DNA from: Siderastrea radians
Taxonomy: Eukaryota; Cnidaria; Anthozoa; Scleractinia; Rhizangiidae
Direction of reading: 5' to 3'
Assembly: GCA_964017195.1 (NCBI GenBank)
Contig: OZ024891.1
Location: 9,085,682 to 9,149,681 of the forward strand
Length of the DNA: 64,000 bases
In this document: piece after piece, positions 57,625 to 64,000 of the stretch
Numbering within the stretch: position 1 is the first letter of the stretch
Layout of the letters: each line of letters starts with the position of its first letter
The notes under the pieces: model-generated
The model's input: only the letters and a program-made list of their open reading frames with translations
What the model was told of the DNA's origin: nothing
Databases searched by the model: none
Made by a program: the position numbers and the translations under genes

Positions 57625-60600
57625 TCACTGGTATCCATAAGGGTAGGTCTGGAAGGTGACAGGATCTACCACTCTCTTGTCGTAGACCAACTGATACTGT
57701 TTGTACTCGGGGAAGGTGTACAGTAGGTAGTGCTTGGGATCCCGGACGATCTGGTGTGTTTTGATGATTTGGGTTTGTCTGGGTTTCAGGAGGGGTTTCT
57801 GGATTTCGTCGAGGACATTCTGACGCATGACGCCATAGTTGAGTTGTGCGTGTCCTTCACTGTTGAGTCGGAACCCTCGCACCTTGCATTCAACGTGACC
57901 AAGCTTGGTTTGGTAGCCATAGTTCTTGGGGCCGCCCGACACGAATTCCACAATGTAGTCGTCGTCGCCCAATTCACTCGTAAAGTCGCCGAGGTAATCG
58001 CCCAAGACCGGGGTTGCTTGAGTCTCCTCTGTCCAATAGATGACGGAGTCCGTGTCGTAGTAGAGGACACGTTCCCCTAGCTGTTCCAGGGCGGTATAGA
58101 GTTTGAGCCGGGCGTGGCAGGTGGTGAAGCAGGCCACAAAAATGTTGAGGTTGGGTGAAACGCGGATGTCCTCTTTTTGGTTTTGGTAGTGCACCTCCAC
58201 CATATCGTCATTGATGACGGAGACGTGACGGACGTCCAAGACATCACTATCCAAGAAACGATGAAAGGCATGGGGATCATGAAAGGCTTGAATTTGGGTC
58301 TTGTTGAGGCGTTGTCCAAATTTGCCCCACATGGAGTTGAGCATGAGTTTAGCGAGGGTACGCAACCCCGGGTTGTATTCAATCTTGTCGTACTCTAACT
58401 GGATGCCTTCATGCAGGAAATACTGTTCGATATAAAGTTTCTTTTGTTGTTCCGTCATCTCATCCTTAGGCCACCCACTGGCTTCTTGTTTGATTTTTAA
58501 CCAGGTGTTGACATAATCGGCGAAGAGGCCCTCACAGGTTTCTTCAAAATGCCAGGCTTCATAGATGTATTGGACTTGGTACCCCAATTCAACGGCTTTG
58601 ACTAATTCCGGGCTGCACCAGGTACTGGTGAGGGCACGTTGTTCGTCGGAGTGATGGCAATGATAGGATCTGTCCAAAAGAGGTTTGTCCATTTCTTCTT
58701 TCACACAACGGGCACAGAGGGGAAAGAGTAGTTTGTCGCCATGACGGTAAGGCAGCACAGGATGGTACAATTCACGGGGAGGCAGGATTTTGCATTGGAT
58801 GAGTCCAAAGTACTGGTGGATGTCCGTGTGACCTGGGGTGAAGATGATTTTTGGATGTCCTTTGGGGTACACAGACTTCTTGTTGACCCACGGGTACAAG
58901 GAGGTGACATCGATGTAGTGAATTTTTTGGCCAGGGGTGATATGATGGTAGAGTTTGATGGCATTGGTACGACCTCCACAGAAAGCCTCTCGAGGTTCAA
59001 GGGGTTGGATGAAGTTGAGTTCCCGGACGAAGGCGTCGATCTCTGGGTGGGTTTTTAGGAGGTGCTCCCATTCACATCCCCAGATTTGAATGACGTTGTA
59101 CCCTTGGTCGGTAAGTTTTTGGACTTTGTCTTGGGTGGCGTCATAGACGTCCAGCATGGTCCGATCATGGTTGCGGGGATGTTTTTCGTAGCGATGAGGA
59201 TAACAGGTCGGACATCCGTGGGTGAAACAGCCTTGAAATTCGTAGACGGTATGGGTGTCGGGGCAATAACCATCGACAAGGATGTGGGTCCCGGGGATCT
59301 TATACTCGCCTTGATTTCGGGCATGTTGAATGTACTGTGGGTTTGGATTGGCCAGTAGATCAGCGGGGGTAAGATCTTGGAGGGCGCGTTGACGTAGTTG
59401 GTGATCGCACCAGGTTAACCATTGAATGGATGGGAGGGAGTGGTTGATGTGGTTGTCTCTCCACCCCTTCGGACCGGCGGGTTCACTGGCAATACTGTTG
59501 GGGATCATCCGGTTCATACGTAAATCTCGATTACAAGCCGAGGCAATGGTGACGTGATCAAAGGGATTGAAGCCGGTCAAGTCTTCAAACAGGCGTTTGA
59601 AAGTCAGACATCCTTGTTTCAAGAGACGTACATCCGATTGACAATAGGCGAGCAATTCTTTCTGAAAGTTGAACACGACGTTCTTGGCACGCTGCTGTTG
59701 ATGCCAGGTTTCAAAGGCTTGTCTTCCTTCGAGGGTCATGGTCTCGGGCATGTAGTAATCGCGTGAGGGGAGGATGCCCACGTACTGTTGATGGTCAGGT
59801 ATGTTGAACTTGTGGGGGAAGTACCCTTTGCAGAGTTCGGTCAAGCCAAAGGTTTTGGGAAAGGCGGAGAGGGGCATCTGGAAGAAACTCATCGAATCGA
59901 TGAACCGGATGCGGTCATGTTTAATTTCTAAGAGTTTACATCCGTTGCGGAGTTGTTCGACGATCCGGTTGTCCCCATAGTATTCTTGGATGATGAAGTA
60001 CCCGTCGTACCCCTGGAAGTTATGGGCGATGACATTGACTTGTCTTGTGTCATAGTTGGTCAAGGTATCTAACCATTCCAGAAAGTCACGGATACAAGTG
60101 AGACCTGGGAAAGGCTTGGGTTCATCGTTGTCTTCGGTTTCGGCCACGACGAGATTGGCAAGATGTTTTTCCTGGGGTTGCATGGCTTCGATATCAAAGA
60201 AGACGTGTAAGGGGGGTAGGTCATCCTCGTCCTCGGAAGAGGAGGCAGGGGGTTCCTCGGCGGCGGCGGCACCTCGTTTGGCGCGAGGACCTTTTTGACG
60301 GGTCCTCTTTCTCTTCTTCTTTTGGTCTTGAGGATTGGGGGCTCTTTGTATGAAACAACGGTGGTTGTCGGCGTTAACGTACTGATGACAAGACGGGCAG
60401 TCTATGTGGAAACAACGGTGCCGTTGAATGCGGGACAAGCCCACATTTTGTTGATAACAGTCAGGGCATCGGTATCGTTGACAGCACACGGAGGAGTTCT
60501 GGAGGCCCGTGATGGGTTTGCCCGCATGGGTCTTGCTGGAATGGGCTTCCTTACACGCGGGTCCAAAAAAGTCCCGATGACACGACCCGCAACGTTGAGT

Positions 60601-61806
60601 GGCTTTCAGGTGTCGGGGGTACGCATATTGAAAGTCGGGACAATCTTTCTGTCGACAGGCTCCGCACAACTTGGTCTTGGTGCATCGATGCAGTCCCTCG
60701 GTGTTGTAGGGTTTCCAACAATCCGCACACACATAACTGGACCCGAAAAATCCTGCCAATTTGGTGATGACATCATAATGGTCTTGGTTGTACAACAGGA
60801 TGAGTTGTTTGTCTCGTGGGGGACCAAATGTCGTGATGTGAAACGATCGCTGCGCATCGACCAACAGGATCTGGTAACCGGTGAGGGAGGGAGCTTGACT
60901 GAATTGGGTCAAGGCATCATACCCACAGGGACCGAAGGGTACCTTGGCTTCATTCTGGAGGTCCAAAGCGAGGGTTCTCTGCAGGGGCCTTCCTTTGCAG
61001 ATGCTGTTGTATTTCGGGTGCTGGTCCACGCGAGCTTTGGCGACCACGAGGGCTCTGGCACAACAGAGCTCATCATCATTTTGGATGCGGATGACCGATT
61101 TTTTCTTCGCCGTTAACATGTTCATGGTGGGATGACCGGGTTTGCCACGACGGGGTAAACCGGTACCTTGAGGCGCATGATGAACTTGCGTGATGGACAC
61201 TTGAAAGGAATCGTCCATTTCAAATTGTTCGTTGCTGTTGAGGGCTTGGGCTAAACGTTGGAACAGCGCTTCCACCCGTTCTGTGTCTCGACGCCATTCC
61301 CCTGCCCGTAATCCCCATCCCTGAAAATTATTGTGCAGGCGATCGGAGGCGATGGTAAAGTAGAGTCGATCTTGATCGTGGAGGTCAGGCGTGGTGGTTA
61401 ACACTTGATGGACGGCTCGACGTAATCCCTCTTGGAGAGCATGGGTTATATTTTGGCCTGGAAGCAAGTTCCCTTTTTGACGTAACTGGGTCTTGAAATG
61501 ACGTTCTTGTACCCCCATGCGATCACTCTTCCGATTCACAAAAGGTTCTAAGTCAAATTGGAAGGTAACGTGTTCAGAGGGATCCAATCCACCTCCGCTT
61601 TGTTGCCATTGGTTTAAGGCCTCTTCACAAACGGCGTCGTCACTGTCCGTCATGTTTTCGAGGCAAATGAAAGGTCCCACACAGGAATGTGTTGTCTGTT
61701 CTTCTTCTGGCTCTGTATCCGACATATCTAATCCGAGCATGGCTAAAACCTCATGGTGGGCGAGGCCACTTGGCCCCGCCACATCGTCGTCGTCTTGAGA
61801 GGACAT
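57625..61806 (-). CDS. Family-B DNA polymerase, Maverick/adintovirus type, with Cys-rich and Vsr-like domains
   Basis: One intact intronless frame of 1393 residues begins at an ATG 40 bp from a TATA box. Order: acidic N terminus; Cys/His-rich region (about 360-484, at least 15 Cys, several CxxC); basic NLS-like KKKRKRTRQKGPRAKR; 3'-5' exonuclease motifs FFDIEA (536-541), AHNFQGYD (594-601) and YCQSD (721-725); then a Vsr-like segment (about 840-925: VDGY, YEFQGCFTHGC, GYNVIQIW). Polymerase motifs follow: DVTSLYP (966-972), KLMLNSMWGKFG (1153-1164) and YDTDS (1250-1254). All catalytic Asp are present. The pattern matches protein-primed polymerases of Mavericks/Polintons and adintoviruses. No integrase, capsid, ATPase or protease gene is seen in the window. 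Confidence 0.85.
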   Translation of the reverse strand: MSSQDDDDVAGPSGLAHHEVLAMLGLDMSDTEPEEEQTTHSCVGPFICLENMTDSDDAVCEEALNQWQQSGGGLDPSEHVTFQFDLEPFVNRKSDRMGVQERHFKTQLRQKGNLLPGQNITHALQEGLRRAVHQVLTTTPDLHDQDRLYFTIASDRLHNNFQGWGLRAGEWRRDTERVEALFQRLAQALNSNEQFEMDDSFQVSITQVHHAPQGTGLPRRGKPGHPTMNMLTAKKKSVIRIQNDDELCCARALVVAKARVDQHPKYNSICKGRPLQRTLALDLQNEAKVPFGPCGYDALTQFSQAPSLTGYQILLVDAQRSFHITTFGPPRDKQLILLYNQDHYDVITKLAGFFGSSYVCADCWKPYNTEGLHRCTKTKLCGACRQKDCPDFQYAYPRHLKATQRCGSCHRDFFGPACKEAHSSKTHAGKPITGLQNSSVCCQRYRCPDCYQQNVGLSRIQRHRCFHIDCPSCHQYVNADNHRCFIQRAPNPQDQKKKRKRTRQKGPRAKRGAAAAEEPPASSSEDEDDLPPLHVFFDIEAMQPQEKHLANLVVAETEDNDEPKPFPGLTCIRDFLEWLDTLTNYDTRQVNVIAHNFQGYDGYFIIQEYYGDNRIVEQLRNGCKLLEIKHDRIRFIDSMSFFQMPLSAFPKTFGLTELCKGYFPHKFNIPDHQQYVGILPSRDYYMPETMTLEGRQAFETWHQQQRAKNVVFNFQKELLAYCQSDVRLLKQGCLTFKRLFEDLTGFNPFDHVTIASACNRDLRMNRMIPNSIASEPAGPKGWRDNHINHSLPSIQWLTWCDHQLRQRALQDLTPADLLANPNPQYIQHARNQGEYKIPGTHILVDGYCPDTHTVYEFQGCFTHGCPTCYPHRYEKHPRNHDRTMLDVYDATQDKVQKLTDQGYNVIQIWGCEWEHLLKTHPEIDAFVRELNFIQPLEPREAFCGGRTNAIKLYHHITPGQKIHYIDVTSLYPWVNKKSVYPKGHPKIIFTPGHTDIHQYFGLIQCKILPPRELYHPVLPYRHGDKLLFPLCARCVKEEMDKPLLDRSYHCHHSDEQRALTSTWCSPELVKAVELGYQVQYIYEAWHFEETCEGLFADYVNTWLKIKQEASGWPKDEMTEQQKKLYIEQYFLHEGIQLEYDKIEYNPGLRTLAKLMLNSMWGKFGQRLNKTQIQAFHDPHAFHRFLDSDVLDVRHVSVINDDMVEVHYQNQKEDIRVSPNLNIFVACFTTCHARLKLYTALEQLGERVLYYDTDSVIYWTEETQATPVLGDYLGDFTSELGDDDYIVEFVSGGPKNYGYQTKLGHVECKVRGFRLNSEGHAQLNYGVMRQNVLDEIQKPLLKPRQTQIIKTHQIVRDPKHYLLYTFPEYKQYQLVYDKRVVDPVTFQTYPYGYQ

Positions 61807-62045
61807 GATCAGATGAACTGACTGGAGCTCGGGGTTCGTTTTTTATAGAGAATCAAAATGTCACGTGGGAGGGGAAGGAGCCAATCACTAAATAGGGTGC
61901 CCTCCTAGAGAGGGGGTGCCCTAGGGAGGGGTGGGACGGGGTGGGGGGACCCCCCTCCCCCCTCTCTAATTAGGGTCCATGGGGCATCACGGGAAGGAAT
62001 AAGTCCCTATAAAAGAAATCGAATCGCCGGCGGAGTCATCTCAAA
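61807..62045. promoter_or_regulatory. Compact bidirectional promoter with two TATA boxes and a G-quadruplex-type run
   Basis: TATAAAA lies at 62008-62014 (plus) and, on the minus strand, at 61841-61847, each 31-34 bp from its ATG. Between them is a G-rich run (61924-61948, five runs of three or more G) followed directly by its C-rich mirror (to about 61970), able to form a quadruplex or hairpin. A CACGTGGGAGG lies near the minus TATA. Confidence 0.7.
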
Positions 62046-62483
62046 ATGGAGGTTGATCAAGACAAGCTATTGAAAGTGTTTGAAGAATTCGAAGCAGATT
62101 TAGAAGTGGAGGAGATCTTGAGGAAAGTCAAGGAGGAGTTGGCACTGGACTCGAGTGTCACTGAGTTTGGGGAGAAGCTGAAAGAGAGGGAGCAGCTCAA
62201 AGAGGCAGCTCAGGCAACCCGGGCAGCACGAGCCACTTACTTCAACCAGCTGTGCTACCCTCAATACACCTGCGCCTGGTATATTGAGGGGTTGGACTAT
62301 TGTTGCGATTATTGGCGCTACCAATTCAAAAGGCCAGCCACCCCTCCACCAGCACCGCCCCCGTCTCCCGATGTCAGACGGAAAAGAAGTGGGCCCCCGC
62401 AGAGCCCCCTACAAGACTCAAGAAAGTGTCGCCGAACCCAAACAGACAGCTCTCCAAAGACCCCGGCGTCGGGGGGAAATTGA
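62046..62483 (+). CDS. Acidic N-terminal / Pro-rich protein, first ORF of the divergent unit
   Basis: The 145-codon frame starts at an ATG in a strong context (A at -3, G at +4), 32 bp from the TATA box. It has an acidic helical first half (VFEEFEADLEVEEILRKVK), a Cys/Tyr/Trp-rich patch (CYPQYTCAWYIEGLDYCCDY) and a Pro/Ser/Arg-rich tail. No family is recognised. It overlaps the next open frame (+1) by about 200 bp, or by 113 bp counting from that frame's first ATG. The two may be separate proteins or parts of one spliced or frameshifted product. Confidence 0.55.
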   Translation: MEVDQDKLLKVFEEFEADLEVEEILRKVKEELALDSSVTEFGEKLKEREQLKEAAQATRAARATYFNQLCYPQYTCAWYIEGLDYCCDYWRYQFKRPATPPPAPPPSPDVRRKRSGPPQSPLQDSRKCRRTQTDSSPKTPASGGN

Positions 62484-63621
62484 CCGGTGCTTTCAACCAT
62501 CGCATCGACCCGGGCGCCGCCTCAGGTCGTCCCAAAGAGAGTTGCGCCCCCGCAGAGCCCCCGTCAGGTACTGCGAAAGTGAGGATGACGAACGACCACC
62601 CCCCCGACCGGGGCCAAGAAAGCGGGCGGCGGCGGCGGCGGCGGCGGCGTCGGTGGCGGCGACCGACAGGCGCGACCAGACAAAGCCTCAACCCCCGCGG
62701 GCGGCTTACAATCGGGCGGAGGCCGACAGGCGTTACAGACAACAACATCTCGAGCGCATAAGGGAGAAAGACAGGCGGTACTATGAAACCAATCGGGAAC
62801 GAATCCTAGCGCGTCATCGACGATATCGGGAGACCCATGGAGAGGAGGTGAGGGAGACCCAGCGACAATATCGAGAGAGGTGTCGAGAGGAGTTGAACGA
62901 GAAAAAGCGGCTATTTCGAAAGAGCCATCGAGAGGAGATAAGGGAGAAAATGCAACGATATCGAGAGAGCCATCGAGAGGAGTTGAGGGAGAAACAGAGG
63001 CAGCGTAATGCCCGTCGTCGGGAGGCCCATCCCGAGCGGGTGAGGGAGCAAAACAGGATTCGTCAGCAACAATATCGGAAGGCCCATCCCGAGCGGGTGA
63101 TGGAGTATAACAGGATTCGTCGACTCCGTCATCAGGAGAAAAAAAGAGGGGTGAAGTTGATGACGCTCACCATCCCCCTGACGGATTGTCGGACATCCAT
63201 GCCGGTGGTGGACTATGTCCAAGCCTTTTGTGACTCGCTGGACTCTGTGGATACCCCGCTCCCTGAATCGCAGGACTCTGTGGATACCCCGGAATCCTTT
63301 CTTCAACTTCTTCTTGAGGAGGGTCCTACGGGCCTTGATTCGGGAACTATACAAGGCAGCGAACCCTCTGACTGTCCCGATCTTTCATTTTTGCAGGAGT
63401 TATTGTCGCCCGACGAGTGGGAGCGCAGCGAACCCTCTGACTGTCCCGATCTTTCATTTTTGCAGGAGTTATTGTCGCCCGACGAGTGGGAGCAGGTGAT
63501 GGACGATTTGCAGGATTTTGATGGGCAGGATTTTAATATGGAGGCTTTCGCTGAGGATTGGTTGGAGGACATGACGGCATCCGACGAGGGCATCGATTTG
63601 TTATATGATTTAGTATCTTAA
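62371..63621 (+). CDS. Arg-rich repeat protein with acidic activator-like tail
   Basis: 416 codons from the ATG at 62371; the open frame extends back to 62284 without an ATG. A basic N terminus and an alanine run come first. Then about nine degenerate 17-18-residue units of the type YRESHREELREKQR follow, likely long charged helices. The C-terminal third is acidic. It contains a 23-residue block (SEPSDCPDLSFLQELLSP... EWE) duplicated perfectly at the DNA level (69 bp, 63356-63424 and 63425-63493), then DDLQDFDGQDFNMEAF and EDWLEDM. A basic binding region plus a Phe/Leu/Trp-rich acidic tail suggests a DNA-binding transcription activator (inference). No homolog is recognised. Confidence 0.6.
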   Translation: MSDGKEVGPRRAPYKTQESVAEPKQTALQRPRRRGEIDRCFQPSHRPGRRLRSSQRELRPRRAPVRYCESEDDERPPPRPGPRKRAAAAAAAASVAATDRRDQTKPQPPRAAYNRAEADRRYRQQHLERIREKDRRYYETNRERILARHRRYRETHGEEVRETQRQYRERCREELNEKKRLFRKSHREEIREKMQRYRESHREELREKQRQRNARRREAHPERVREQNRIRQQQYRKAHPERVMEYNRIRRLRHQEKKRGVKLMTLTIPLTDCRTSMPVVDYVQAFCDSLDSVDTPLPESQDSVDTPESFLQLLLEEGPTGLDSGTIQGSEPSDCPDLSFLQELLSPDEWERSEPSDCPDLSFLQELLSPDEWEQVMDDLQDFDGQDFNMEAFAEDWLEDMTASDEGIDLLYDLVS

Positions 63622-63787
63622 CCCTCGTTTCCGTCATTTGGCAGAACATTGTGACATTAGAACATTCCATCGTTTCCGTATTTTGGCAGAACATTGTTTC
63701 CGTATTTGGCAGAACATGCCCTCGTGACATTGTGGTAGAACGATCAAAGAGACAGTGACATTTTCATTTGTTTTTATCAACGTGGAT

Positions 63788-63789
<2 letters not shown>
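63622..63789. repeat. Three-copy TTTCCGTATTTGGCAGAACAT repeat
   Basis: Units at about 63627, 63672 and 63697 (22-25 bp of GTTTCCGTATTTGGCAGAAC type) directly after the stop codon. No AATAAA is seen in this 3' region. Confidence 0.7.

Positions 63790-63826
<37 letters not shown>
63790..63826. repeat. 37-bp poly-T run
   Basis: A pure T run. On the minus strand it is a poly-A, as would terminate a retroposed sequence extending to the right. Confidence 0.9.
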
Positions 63827-63827
<1 letters not shown>

Positions 63828-63837
63828 TCTACATCAC

Positions 63838-64000
63838 AAGGGGTTCTCCAGAATCCTGTTTTGAGACAGTACAATGAACTTGGTCGCAAGAGGTAATGAA
63901 CTTGGTCACAAGGAGTTCTCCAGAATCCTGTTTGAGAATCCTGTTTGAGACACTGAACTGCAGAATAACAATCAGACATTGTCATTTATTTATTTGTCAA
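63838..64000. repeat. Short tandem repeats of GGAGTTCTCCAGAATCCTGT
   Basis: Two copies of the block GTTCTCCAGAATCCTGTTT (63843, 63914) with AATGAACTTGGTC between them, ending at the window edge. No gene. Confidence 0.6.

Noticed and set aside
60295..61116. 273-codon plus frame opposite the polymerase
   Set aside because: It is the antisense of the polymerase coding frame, has no domain features, and no promoter faces it.
62374..62748. 124-codon minus Arg-rich frame opposite the regulator
   Set aside because: Open only because the basic repeat and GCC-rich codons of the plus gene remove stops on the other strand.
57625..63621. A complete Maverick/Polinton element
   Set aside because: No integrase, packaging ATPase, protease or capsid gene and no terminal inverted repeats are seen in the window.

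Overview
The window is non-coding-rich, AT-leaning animal nuclear DNA. Its coding pieces are broken by introns and buried in transposons: tyrosine-recombinase (DIRS-like) and L2/CR1-like retroelements, many short hairpin-like DNA elements, tRNA-derived repeats, and near-intronless TRIM-NHL and C2H2/THAP zinc-finger genes. This mix suggests a cnidarian, most likely a stony coral or sea anemone. That assignment is inferred from repertoire and repeat style; no species-specific gene was identified.

Layout. 1-276 (minus) is the 5' end of a SAP-domain gene that runs off the window. 350-3240 is a decayed DIRS-like retroelement, with a second piece of its termini at 4238-4560. 5467-7785 (minus) is TRIM-NHL copy A. 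9490-12585 is a 3.1-kb transposon inside a TRIM-NHL gene scrap. 12.6-23.5 kb holds a scattered, damaged C2H2 zinc-finger locus on the minus strand, cut by a LINE. 24-38 kb is mostly repeats: a hAT-like element, several short inverted-repeat elements, a tRNA-derived SINE and LINE pieces. 39121-41286 (minus) is TRIM-NHL copy B. Its 5' flank is displaced by a 4.4-kb insertion (41324-45749). 47844-50857 is a Harbinger-like element with a second one nested in it. 55958-56250 is a degenerate THAP exon.

The most distinctive region is 57.2-64 kb. It holds a 1393-residue family-B DNA polymerase of the Maverick/Polinton-adintovirus type (minus strand), with a large Cys-rich region and what looks like a Vsr-like nuclease domain inserted between the exonuclease and palm motifs. 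A 239-bp two-TATA promoter region separates it from a divergent unit of two overlapping reading frames. The second frame encodes an Arg/Glu repeat protein with an acidic tail containing a perfect tandem copy of an activator-like motif. These frames are long, intact and different in composition from everything else here. They look like a young virus-derived or transposon unit whose right part may lie beyond the window.

The TRIM copies A and B are a segmental duplication. Comparing them gives empty and filled sites for several insertions and reveals a lost stop codon in copy A. Target-site duplications were read directly for six elements (4, 3, 3, 6, 7 and 9 bp; the 7-bp case in two copies and the 9-bp case in two different elements), which allows provisional superfamily calls without any database search.
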